This document shows, in pieces, positions 1 through 7,480 of a stretch of DNA of 14,923 bases (position 1 is its first letter; the number at the start of each line of letters is the position of its first letter). The stretch spans positions 1 to 14,923 of the forward strand of contig JBFWQW010000070.1 of assembly GCA_050249235.1 (NCBI GenBank), in the 5' to 3' direction. The notes below the pieces were generated by a model, which was not told the DNA's origin, did not search any database, and saw only the letters and a list, made by a program, of their open reading frames with translations. The translations under genes and the position numbers were made by a program. This DNA comes from JAEKLB01 sp050249235 (GTDB taxonomy: Bacteria; Actinomycetota; Acidimicrobiia; Acidimicrobiales; CADCSY01).

Positions 1-1
1 G

Positions 2-1087
2 CACAACCCGTACACGGACAACGGCGTCAAGCTGTTCGCGGCCGGCGGGCTCAAGCTCCCCGACGAGGTGGAGGCCCGGGTCGAGGCCGTCGTGGCCTCC
101 CTCGACCCCCGGGCAGCACCCGACGACGCCCGGGAGCCGCACCGGGTCCGGGGGACGGGGGCCGGTGCGGGCATCGGGCTGGTGCGCCGGCGGGTGTTCA
201 TGGCCGACGAGCCCTACCAGGGCTTCCTCCTGCGCTCGCTCGATGGGCGGGGGCTCGACGGGCTCTCGGTGGTGATCGATTGCGCGAACGGCGCTGCCTC
301 CCACGTGGCCCCGACCGTGCTGGAGGCGCTCGGCGCCCGGGTCGACGTGCTGTCGGCCGAGCCCGACGGGCGGAACATCAACGCCGCGTGCGGCTCGACC
401 CACCCCGAGGCCCTCCAGCGCCGGGTGGTCGAGGTCGGCGCCGACGTCGGGCTGGCCTTCGACGGCGACGCCGACCGGGTGCTCGCCGTCGACCACCTCG
501 GCCGGCTCGTGGACGGCGACCACCTCCTGGCCGTCTTCGCCATCGACCTGGCCGAGCGGGGCCTGCTCGGCGGCAACGCCGTCGTGGTGACGGTGATGAC
601 GAACCTCGGCTTCCGGCTGGCCATGGCCGAGCGGGGCATCCGTGTGGTGGAGACCGCCGTCGGCGACCGCTACGTGCTCGAGGCCCTGGCCCGTGAGCAC
701 CTGTCGCTCGGCGGGGAGCAGTCGGGCCACTTCGTGTTCCGCGACCTGGCCACCACCGGCGACGGCGTGCTCACCGGCCTCCAGCTCCTCGACCTGATGG
801 CCCGCCGGGCCGCCTCGCTGGCCGACCTCGCGGACGACGCCATGACCTCCCTGCCCCAGGTGCTGCGCAACGTCCGGGTCCCGACCAAGGGCTTCGACGT
901 GTCGGCGGCCATCGCCGACGAGCTGGCGGCGGTCGAGACCGCGCTCGGCGAGGGTGGCCGGGTGCTGATCCGGCCGAGCGGCACGGAACCCCTGGTGCGG
1001 GTGATGGTCGAGGCGCCCACGGTCGCCCAGGCCGAGGCGTCGGCGGCCCGGCTGGTGGCCGCCGTCGAGCGGGCCCTGCCGGGCTGA
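2..1087 (+). CDS. glmM: Phosphoglucosamine mutase GlmM, 5'-truncated by window edge
   Basis: GlmM converts glucosamine-6-phosphate to glucosamine-1-phosphate in the cytoplasm, on the way to UDP-GlcNAc and peptidoglycan. The frame is open from base 2 and begins HNPYTDNGVK, which follows the phospho-serine of the family motif ASHNP; that serine codon lies at or just before base 1. About 100 residues are missing and 361 remain, so the full protein would be near the usual 450-460. Visible landmarks are the GlmM-typical NINAACGSTHPE, the magnesium loop DGDADR (461-478), the sugar-binding GEQSGH (713-730) and the phosphate-binding RPSGTEP (971-991). The GTG at 68 is an internal codon, not a start, because the upstream codons also encode conserved GlmM sequence. 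The reading frame is intact. The enlarged glmS 2.6 kb downstream supplies its substrate. The hexosamine-specific motifs make phosphomannomutase or phosphoglucomutase unlikely. Confidence 0.96.
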   Translation, partial: HNPYTDNGVKLFAAGGLKLPDEVEARVEAVVASLDPRAAPDDAREPHRVRGTGAGAGIGLVRRRVFMADEPYQGFLLRSLDGRGLDGLSVVIDCANGAASHVAPTVLEALGARVDVLSAEPDGRNINAACGSTHPEALQRRVVEVGADVGLAFDGDADRVLAVDHLGRLVDGDHLLAVFAIDLAERGLLGGNAVVVTVMTNLGFRLAMAERGIRVVETAVGDRYVLEALAREHLSLGGEQSGHFVFRDLATTGDGVLTGLQLLDLMARRAASLADLADDAMTSLPQVLRNVRVPTKGFDVSAAIADELAAVETALGEGGRVLIRPSGTEPLVRVMVEAPTVAQAEASAARLVAAVERALPG

Positions 1088-1097
1088 CCCCCCGGGG

Positions 1098-1119
1098 GCC
1101 GGCTCTCGACGGAGCCGGC
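1098..1119. terminator. Hairpin between convergent glmM and matB-like genes
   Basis: A perfect 8-bp inverted repeat, GCCGGCTC (1098-1105) and GAGCCGGC (1112-1119), encloses a 6-base loop in the 35-base gap between two converging stop codons. Its position suits a bidirectional terminator. Neither side has a clear T tract, as is common in GC-rich actinobacteria, so termination activity is inferred from position and symmetry only. Confidence 0.55.
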
Positions 1120-1122
1120 TCT

Positions 1123-2553
1123 CTACGGTGCCAGCGAGGCCCGGATGGCGGCCTTCTCGACCTTGCCCATCGCGTTGCGCGGGAGGGCGGCGACGACGAC
1201 CACCCGCTTGGGCACCTTGAAGCCGGCCAGCCCGGCCCGCAGCCCGGCCCGGACGGCCTCGGGATCGAGGGTCTCGCCCTCGCGGGGCACGACCACGGCG
1301 ACCACGGCCTCGCCCAGGTCGGCATCGGGCATCCCGACCACCGCGCTCTCGAGCACGCCGGGCAGGGCGTCGATGGCCTCCTCCACCTCCGCCGGGTGGA
1401 CGTTGAGGCCCCCGGAGATGACGAGGTCCTTCGAGCGGCCGACGAGCCGGAGGTAGCCGTCGCCGTCGAAGCTCCCGAGGTCGCCGGTGCGGAAGTAGCC
1501 GTCGGAGGTGCGCTCGGTGGCGTCGAGCTCGGGCCGGCCCCGGTAGCCGGCGAAGACGTTCGGGCCCCGCACCTCGATGCCGCCGACGCCGTCGGGGCCG
1601 ACGTCGGCGAGGCGCACCTCGACGCCGGGGAGAGGGAAGCCGACGGTGCCCGCCCGCCGCTCGCCGTCGAGCGGGTTGGAGGCGATCATCGACGTCTCTG
1701 TCATCCCGTAGCGCTCGAGGACGACATGGCCGGTGCGGGCGCGGAACGCCTCGTGGGTCGACGCCAGCAGGGGCGCGGAGCCCGACACGAACAGCCGGAC
1801 GTGACGGCAGGCGTCGGCGGTCAGCCGGTCGTCGGCGAGGAGGCGGGTGTAGTGGGTGGGCACGCCCATCAACACCGTGGCCCGGCCCAGGTGCTCGAAG
1901 ACCGGGTCGGGATCGAAGCGGGGGAGGAACACCATGCCGGTCCCGTTGGCGAGGACGCAGTTGGTGGCGACGAAGAGCCCGTGGGTGTGGAAGACGGGCA
2001 GGACGTGCAGGAGCACGTCGTCCGGCCGGAAGCCCCAGAGGCGGTGCAGGACCGCCGCGTTCGACGCCAGGTTGCCGTGGGTGAGCATGGCGCCCTTGGG
2101 CCGACCGGTGGTGCCGCTGGTGTAGAGCAGGGCGGCGAGGTCGTCCGGGCCGACGGGGTGGTCGTCGAAGGCCGGCTCCCGCCCGGCGCCGAGGGCGCGC
2201 ACGGCGTCGATGTCCTGCAGCACGACCGCCGGCTCGGCGTCGGCGACCAGGTGGCCGACCTCGGCACCGGTGTAGGCCGGGTTCATCGGCAGGAGGACGG
2301 CGCCGGCCCGCACGCAGGCCAGGTAGGTGACGATCGCCTCCGGCGACTTCTCGATCTGGAGCGCGACCCGGTCACCGGGCCCGACCCCGGCGGCCCGGAG
2401 GCCCCCCGCGATCCGGCCGGCCTCGTCCCAGGCCCGGCCGTAGGTCCAGTCCTCCCCGCCGGGCACCTCGAGGAGCAGGGTGTCGGGGTCGTCGGGCCGA
2501 CCCGCCTCGAACAGGGCAGGCAGGGTGCCGGGCGCGGGGCGGGCCGGGCTCAC
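1123..2553 (-). CDS. matB: MatB-like malonyl-CoA synthetase (ANL acyl-CoA ligase)
   Basis: This 476-residue adenylate-forming enzyme probably activates malonate, or methylmalonate, to its CoA thioester with ATP. Adenylation motifs are in order: P-loop YTSGTTGRPKG (144-154), RYGMTET (281-287), TGD (356-358), GRSKD (372-376) and the C-terminal catalytic lysine K464 in LPRNAMGKVEK. The stretch after RYGMTET (SNPLDGERRAGTVG) and the VPTHYTR segment with R237 resemble MatB proteins, where an arginine in this area contacts the free carboxylate of malonate; that residue assignment is from memory of the family. Length is close to known MatB (about 480-510). The GTG start overlaps the amidase stop as GTGA, implying one transcript and coupled translation; a weak GAGG lies 9 nt upstream. 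Another dicarboxylate or short-chain acyl-CoA ligase remains possible. The ligase class is nearly certain, the substrate less so. Confidence 0.85.
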   Translation of the reverse strand: MSPARPAPGTLPALFEAGRPDDPDTLLLEVPGGEDWTYGRAWDEAGRIAGGLRAAGVGPGDRVALQIEKSPEAIVTYLACVRAGAVLLPMNPAYTGAEVGHLVADAEPAVVLQDIDAVRALGAGREPAFDDHPVGPDDLAALLYTSGTTGRPKGAMLTHGNLASNAAVLHRLWGFRPDDVLLHVLPVFHTHGLFVATNCVLANGTGMVFLPRFDPDPVFEHLGRATVLMGVPTHYTRLLADDRLTADACRHVRLFVSGSAPLLASTHEAFRARTGHVVLERYGMTETSMIASNPLDGERRAGTVGFPLPGVEVRLADVGPDGVGGIEVRGPNVFAGYRGRPELDATERTSDGYFRTGDLGSFDGDGYLRLVGRSKDLVISGGLNVHPAEVEEAIDALPGVLESAVVGMPDADLGEAVVAVVVPREGETLDPEAVRAGLRAGLAGFKVPKRVVVVAALPRNAMGKVEKAAIRASLAP

Positions 2554-3683
2554 GAGACCGCGGCCTCGACCACCGCCGCCACCGCCAGCAGGTCGGCTTC
2601 GCTGCCCCAGGGCCCGACGAGCTGGAGGCTGGCCGGCACGGGGAGCCCGGGTGCGGGCACGGGCATCGAGAGGGCGGGCACGCCGGCCACGTTGGCGGCG
2701 GTCGTCCGTCTGATGCCGTGCATGGCGCTGGCCTCGCCCAACCGGGACGGTGGCGCCACCAGCGTGGGCAGGGCGAACATGGCCACCCTCTCGAAGGCCC
2801 GGGCCAGCTCGGCCCGCCACCGGACCCGGATCGCCTCGGCCTCGGCCCGGGCGGCCGCCGGCACGGCCCGGGCGTCGTCGAACCGGCGGCGGGTGTCGGT
2901 GCCGAGGCCCTCGGGGTGCTCGACGGCGAGGTGACCGAGCGTCTCCCACACCTCGGCGAGGAGGATGACCCGGCCGGCCTCGTCGGCCTCGTCCCAGCCG
3001 AGCCGGATGTCGACGACCTCGAAGCCGGCTTCCCGGAGCGCCCGGTCGAGGGCCTCGTCGACGGCGGGGAGGGCGTCGAGGCGGAGCCGCCCGATCGCCG
3101 TGGGGAGGGGCCCGGCCTCTCCGAGGGCGGGGTCGAGCAGCTGCATGCCGAGCCGCAGCCGGGCGATGTCCGGGGCGAGCGGGCCCACGGAGTCCATCGA
3201 CGGGGCCAGGGGTGAGACGCCCTCGACGGGAATCCGCCCGAACGTCGTCTTCAGCCCGGTCACGCCGCAGCAGGCGGCCGGGATGCGGACCGAGCCGCCG
3301 GTGTCGGTGCCGTAGGCGAGGTCGGCCTCGTCCGTCCCGACGGCGACGGCCGGGCCGCTGGACGACCCGCCCGGCACGAGGTCGGGCGCCACCGGGTTGA
3401 CGGGCGTGCCGTACCAGGGGTTCACGCCCGAGACCCCGAAGCCGAGCTCGTGCAGGTTGGCCTTGCCCACGAACCGGGCCCCGGCGGCGCGGGCACCGGT
3501 CAGGCAGGGGGCATCCCGCTCGGCCGGGCCGGCGGAGTCGGCCACCGCCCGGCACCCGGCCGTGGTCGGCACCCCGGCCAGGTCGACGACGTCCTTCAGG
3601 GCGATGCGGGTCCCGTCGCCACCCGGCGCCAGCCGGGTGATGAAGGTGGCCCCGGTACTCTGGCGGCGCATGTGCGGCATCAT
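2550..3683 (-). CDS. Amidase-signature family hydrolase
   Basis: This cytoplasmic hydrolase of the amidase signature family cleaves an unknown amide. The Ser-cisSer-Lys triad is visible: K30 in ALKDVVD, S107 in PGGSSSG and nucleophile S131 in DTGGSVRIPAA, with the serines 24 residues apart as in GatA and other members. At 377 residues it is a short member: only about 30 residues precede the lysine, against about 60-80 in GatA. It is therefore probably a stand-alone amidase and not the tRNA amidotransferase subunit; no gatB or gatC is nearby. Three in-frame ATGs (3683, 3680, 3671) could start it. All overlap the divergent glmS start, and none has a clear Shine-Dalgarno sequence; the one at 3671 overlaps glmS least. 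Linkage to a malonyl-CoA synthetase suggests, as inference only, release of malonate or a related acid from an amide such as malonamate. Confidence 0.88.
   Translation of the reverse strand: MMPHMRRQSTGATFITRLAPGGDGTRIALKDVVDLAGVPTTAGCRAVADSAGPAERDAPCLTGARAAGARFVGKANLHELGFGVSGVNPWYGTPVNPVAPDLVPGGSSSGPAVAVGTDEADLAYGTDTGGSVRIPAACCGVTGLKTTFGRIPVEGVSPLAPSMDSVGPLAPDIARLRLGMQLLDPALGEAGPLPTAIGRLRLDALPAVDEALDRALREAGFEVVDIRLGWDEADEAGRVILLAEVWETLGHLAVEHPEGLGTDTRRRFDDARAVPAAARAEAEAIRVRWRAELARAFERVAMFALPTLVAPPSRLGEASAMHGIRRTTAANVAGVPALSMPVPAPGLPVPASLQLVGPWGSEADLLAVAAVVEAAVS
3656..3661 (+). promoter_or_regulatory. Possible leaderless -10 element for glmS
   Basis: TACTCT fits the TANNNT actinobacterial -10 pattern and lies 8 bases before the glmS ATG. 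No Shine-Dalgarno sequence precedes that ATG, so a leaderless or near-leaderless mRNA would explain the arrangement. No -35 hexamer is evident. The element lies inside the start of the divergent amidase gene. Confidence 0.35.
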
Positions 3684-6600
3684 CGCGGTCGTCGCCCGTG
3701 CCGCGCGCCGCGAACCGCCCCGAGCGGACGAGGTCTCGGCCCTGGTCGAGGGCGCGGCCTCCGAGCTGGCCGCCGGACCCGGTCACGTGGCCGCCGCCGC
3801 CGACTCCCTGGAGCGGGCCGATGCGCTCCTCCGCGGCGTCCCCGGCGTGCGGGCCCTGCTCGGTTCGCCGGGCCTGGTCGCCCGCCTCGAAACCCTGCTC
3901 GCCGGGCTCGACGCCGCCGTGGTCGAGCTCGACCGCTCGGCCGACGAAGGCACCCTCTCCCTCGCCACGAGCGAGCTCGAGGCCTTCAACGCCGCCCTGG
4001 TGCGGCTGAAGGACGTGGTCTGGGCCATCGGCCGCGACCGCCTGCCCCACGCGGTTGCGATCGCCGACCTGGCCGGCGAGGGCTGCGGCCGCCCCGCGGT
4101 GGAGGCGATGGCGGCCGTGCAGGTCGCCCTGGCCGCCATCGACCGCCTCGAGGTGCGGGGCCGCGACTCCGCCGGGCTGCACCTCCTGGTCGACGGCCAC
4201 GGGCTCGACCTCGACGCCCCGGACGTCCAGGCGCTGCTGGGCGGTCGCCGGGACGACCCGCTCTTCCGGTCGATGGCCGTCCGCACACCCGGCGGCTGCC
4301 TGAGCCTCACCTACAAGGCGGCGGCCGAGATCGGCGAGCTCGGGGACAACGCCGCCGCGCTCCGGGCCGCCATCCGGGGCGACGAGCTGCTCCACCGGGC
4401 CCTGGAGTCGGAAGGCGCCACGATCACCGTCCTCGGCCACACCCGCTGGGCATCCGTCGGCATCATCTCCGAGGCCAACGCCCACCCTCTCGACTCCAGC
4501 GAGGAGGGCGTGGTCGGGCCGTTCCTCACGGCGGCCCTCAACGGGGACGTCGACAACCACGTCGAGCTCCGGGAGGCGGCCGGCCTGCGCATCCCGCTCG
4601 AGGTGACGACCGACGCCAAGGTGATCCCCGCGCTCGTGTCCCGCCGGGCCGCCACCGGCGTCGACCTGGAGGACGCCTTCCGCGAGACCGTGGCCTCCTT
4701 CGAGGGCTCGGTGGCGGTGGCCGCCGACGCCGCGTCCGTGCCGGGACGGCTGCTGCTGGCGCTGCGGGGGTCCGGCCAGGCGCTCTACATCGGGCTGGCC
4801 GAGGACACCTTCGTCGTCGCCAGCGAGCCCTTCGGCCTGGTCGAGGAGACCGCCCGGTACGTGCGCATGGACGGCGAGGTCTCGGGTGGCCGGTCGGGGC
4901 GGTCCGGCCAGGTCGTGGTGCTCGACCGGGCCGGTGCCGGCGAGCTCGAGGGCATCCGCCGCTCGGCCTACGACGGCTCGCCCCTGCCGGTCTCGGCCGA
5001 CGAGGTCGTGGTCGCCGCCATCACGACACGCGACATCGACCGGGGGCCGTACCCGCACTTCCTGCTGAAGGAGCTCACCGAGTCGCCCCAGTCGTTCCGC
5101 AAGACGCTGCGGGGCCGGCTCCTGCACCGGGACGGGCGCGCCGTGGTGTCCCTCGGCGAGGAGACGCTGCCGGCGGAGATCCGCCGGCGGCTCGCCAGCG
5201 GGGCGATCGGCCGGGTGCTGGTGATCGGCCAGGGGACGGCGGCCGTCGCCGGTCAGGCCGTCGTCGCGGCCCTCGAGCTGGCCACAGGGCCGGCGTCGAC
5301 GCCGATACGCGTCGAGTGCGTACCGGCCACCGAGCTGTCGGGCTTCGGGCTCAGCGACGACATGAGCGACACCCTCGTGGTCGCCATCAGCCAGTCCGGC
5401 ACCACCACCGACACCAACCGGACGGTCGACCTCGTCCGGGCCCGGGGTGCCTCGGTGCTCGCCATCGTGAACCGCCGCAACAGCGACCTGGTCGAGAAGG
5501 CCGACGGGGTCCTCTACACGTCCGACGGTCGTGACGTCGAGATGAGCGTCGCCTCCACCAAGGCGTTCTACGCCCAGATCGCGTCCGGCTTCCTCCTGGG
5601 CGCCGCCGTCGCCGAGGTGCTCGGGACCTTCGACCGGCGCCGCTGGGACCCGCTCCTCGCCGGCCTGCACGAGCTGCCCCTGGCCATGGAGCAGGTGCTC
5701 GACGGGCGCGACCGGATCGCGGCCGCCGCCTCCTACGCGCCGTCCCGGCGCTACTGGGCCATCGTCGGCAACGGCGCCAACCGGGTGGCGGCCGCCGAGA
5801 TCAGGATCAAGCTCTCGGAGCTCTGCTACAAGGCGATCGCCTGCGACGCCACCGAGGACAAGAAGCACATCGACCTGTCGTCGGAGCCGCTGATCCTGGT
5901 GTGCGCCACCGGCCTGAGCGGCGCCAACGCCGCCGACGTGGCCAAGGAGATCGGCATCTACCGGGCCCACAAGGCGGCGCCGATCGTGATCGCCACCGCC
6001 GGAGCCGCCGAGTACCCGGCCGCGCTGGCCGTCATCGAGGTGCCGGACGTGCACCCGGCCCTCGCGTTCGTCCTCTCGGCCATGGTCGGCCACCTCTTCG
6101 GCTACGAGGCGGCCCTCGCCATCGACGCCCAGGCCCGACCGCTTCGTGAGGCGCGAGCCGCCGTCGAAGCGGTCGTCTCGGCGCCCCGGGCCGAGGTGCT
6201 CCGCCGGCTCCGAGCCGAGCTCGAGGGTCCGGCCGAGCGCTTCCTCGTCACGCTCCGGTCGGGCGCCTTCGACGGCCACCTCGAGGCCAGCACCGCCATG
6301 CGGATCGACGCCCTGCTGCGCTACGGCATGGGCCAGCTGCCACTCGAGCTCTATGCCACGGACTTCGGCGCGGTCGGGACGCCCCGGGTCGTCCTCGACG
6401 CCCTGGTCGCCGCCCTCACCGAGGGCATCGACCAGCTCACCCGGCCGATCGACGCCATCAAGCACCAGGCCAAGACCGTCACCGTGGGGATCTCGCGGAC
6501 CGAGGACGACTTCGCCGACGTCGGGCTGGTCCGGGCCACGCTCGGCGCCGGCGCCTCCCGGGAGCGGCTGGGCTACCGGTCGCTGCGGACGCTCGCCGCC

Positions 6601-7068
6601 CTCGACCCGGCCGTCGCCCGGGTCGTCGGCCACACCCGGTACGCCATCGAGGGCGAGGTCACCGAGGGCACGGCGACCATCACGGTGCTCGACAAGGGCG
6701 GGATCGCGGCCGGGATGGCCTCCCGGGCCGACGCCGGCACGGCGCTGCGGGGCACGAAGAACCGGGCCGCCCGCCAGCGCGAGGTCACGGCCGCCGTCGG
6801 CCGCGACGGGCGCACCATCGTGCTGGTGCCCGAGGCGAAGGGGAACGAGGTGACCGGCCTCACCCTGCTGCACGTCGAGCTCCACGAGCACCTCGACCCC
6901 GGGGCCATGGCGGGCGTGCTCGACGGCTACCAGGGCCGCCTCGACGCCGTGGTCGACGCCGTCACCGAGACCGAGCCCGCCTTCCGGCCCGAGGTGCTGG
7001 GGGAGGTGCCGGTCGTCAACCTGCTGACGATGCCGGTGCACCTCCTCGCCGGCTACTGGCGCCCGTGA
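3670..7068 (+). CDS. glmS: Enlarged glucosamine-6-phosphate synthase (GlmS-like, 1132 aa)
   Basis: It should make glucosamine-6-phosphate from fructose-6-phosphate and glutamine. ATG 3670 is chosen because it puts the nucleophile Cys2 in MCGIIAV. Glutaminase landmarks are VRGRDSAG (162-169), GHTRWAS with R259/W260, N291-G292 and D315. The first SIS domain has GQGT (520-523), ISQSGTT (573-579) and VASTKAF (627-633). The second has E710, K714, E717, K732 and H733 at the same spacings as E. coli E481, K485, E488, K503 and H504. AKTVTV with K935 matches the terminal-tail lysine K603. Compared with the 609-residue E. coli enzyme there are about 136 extra residues before VRGRDSAG, about 49 before GHTRW, about 35 before SIS1, about 100 between H733 and K935, and about 190 after the tail, which include GHTRYA (987-992). 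No other GlmS is in the window. The catalytic set argues for an active enzyme; the roles of the additions are unknown. Confidence 0.87.
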   Translation: MCGIIAVVARAARREPPRADEVSALVEGAASELAAGPGHVAAAADSLERADALLRGVPGVRALLGSPGLVARLETLLAGLDAAVVELDRSADEGTLSLATSELEAFNAALVRLKDVVWAIGRDRLPHAVAIADLAGEGCGRPAVEAMAAVQVALAAIDRLEVRGRDSAGLHLLVDGHGLDLDAPDVQALLGGRRDDPLFRSMAVRTPGGCLSLTYKAAAEIGELGDNAAALRAAIRGDELLHRALESEGATITVLGHTRWASVGIISEANAHPLDSSEEGVVGPFLTAALNGDVDNHVELREAAGLRIPLEVTTDAKVIPALVSRRAATGVDLEDAFRETVASFEGSVAVAADAASVPGRLLLALRGSGQALYIGLAEDTFVVASEPFGLVEETARYVRMDGEVSGGRSGRSGQVVVLDRAGAGELEGIRRSAYDGSPLPVSADEVVVAAITTRDIDRGPYPHFLLKELTESPQSFRKTLRGRLLHRDGRAVVSLGEETLPAEIRRRLASGAIGRVLVIGQGTAAVAGQAVVAALELATGPASTPIRVECVPATELSGFGLSDDMSDTLVVAISQSGTTTDTNRTVDLVRARGASVLAIVNRRNSDLVEKADGVLYTSDGRDVEMSVASTKAFYAQIASGFLLGAAVAEVLGTFDRRRWDPLLAGLHELPLAMEQVLDGRDRIAAAASYAPSRRYWAIVGNGANRVAAAEIRIKLSELCYKAIACDATEDKKHIDLSSEPLILVCATGLSGANAADVAKEIGIYRAHKAAPIVIATAGAAEYPAALAVIEVPDVHPALAFVLSAMVGHLFGYEAALAIDAQARPLREARAAVEAVVSAPRAEVLRRLRAELEGPAERFLVTLRSGAFDGHLEASTAMRIDALLRYGMGQLPLELYATDFGAVGTPRVVLDALVAALTEGIDQLTRPIDAIKHQAKTVTVGISRTEDDFADVGLVRATLGAGASRERLGYRSLRTLAALDPAVARVVGHTRYAIEGEVTEGTATITVLDKGGIAAGMASRADAGTALRGTKNRAARQREVTAAVGRDGRTIVLVPEAKGNEVTGLTLLHVELHEHLDPGAMAGVLDGYQGRLDAVVDAVTETEPAFRPEVLGEVPVVNLLTMPVHLLAGYWRP

Positions 7069-7072
7069 CGAC

Positions 7073-7438
7073 GTGATCGGCATCGGCACCGACCTCGTCG
7101 AGATCCCGCGGTTCCGCCAGGTGATCGGCCGCACCCCGGGCATCGTGGAGCGGGTCTTCCACGAGGAGGAGCGGGCCTACGTGGCCGCACTGGCCGACCC
7201 CACCCAGTCCCTGGCGGTGCGGTTCGCAGCGAAGGAGGCGGTGATGAAGGCGCTCGGCGTCGGGATCGGCGGGGTGGCGATGCGCGACATCGAGGTCGTG
7301 CGGGCCGACTCGGGTGAGCCGTCGCTGCGCCTCCACGGCTCGGCCGCGGCGCTGGCCGCCGAACGGGGGGTGGCCCGCTGGCTCCTCACCCTCACCCACA
7401 CCGACGGCCTGGCCCAGGCCATCGCCGTCGCCCTCTGA
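7073..7438 (+). CDS. acpS: Holo-[acyl-carrier-protein] synthase AcpS
   Basis: AcpS transfers 4'-phosphopantetheine from CoA to apo-ACP, activating fatty acid synthesis. The 121-residue protein has the usual length and both family signatures: GTDLVEIPRF, with magnesium ligand D7, and RFAAKEAVMKALG, with the second ligand E55. The C-terminus carries the expected WLLTLTHTDGLAQAIAVA strand. It starts with GTG four bases after the glmS stop and has little Shine-Dalgarno sequence, so it is probably translated by coupling or re-initiation from glmS on a shared mRNA. The glmS-acpS-nnr neighbourhood is normal for actinobacteria. Nothing looks damaged. Confidence 0.95.
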   Translation: MIGIGTDLVEIPRFRQVIGRTPGIVERVFHEEERAYVAALADPTQSLAVRFAAKEAVMKALGVGIGGVAMRDIEVVRADSGEPSLRLHGSAAALAAERGVARWLLTLTHTDGLAQAIAVAL

Positions 7439-7480
7439 GGTGGAGGCGCCGACCGTGGACCGGGCCGAGAGGGGGGCGCC

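Noticed and set aside
68..1087. GTG 68 as the start of a short independent protein
   Set aside because: Codons from base 2 onward encode the conserved GlmM sequence HNPYTDNGVKLFAAGG in the same frame, so the gene simply enters from outside the window.
3397..3669. An N-terminal extension of GlmS from an upstream ATG at 3397
   Set aside because: The type-2 glutaminase needs its cysteine as residue 2 after Met removal; MCGIIAV at 3670 supplies this. The upstream stretch is antisense to the amidase's conserved N-terminal half.
2550..3683. GatA, the subunit of Asp/Glu-tRNA amidotransferase
   Set aside because: It shares the amidase triad, but the N-terminal region is far shorter than GatA, the length is about 100 residues less, and no gatB or gatC is adjacent.
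1123..7143. An uninterrupted minus-strand frame of about 2000 codons covering matB, the amidase region and all of glmS
   Set aside because: Only the last 476 codons (1123-2553) resemble a protein family. The rest is antisense to glmS or out of frame with the amidase and is low-complexity Arg/Gly/Pro/His, as expected where GC-rich DNA lacks stop codons. No giant fusion protein.
7439..7480. Possible regulatory element between acpS and nnr (two GGCGCC palindromes)
   Set aside because: Six-base GC palindromes are expected by chance here; the gap is only 42 bases and is explained by the nnr ribosome-binding site.
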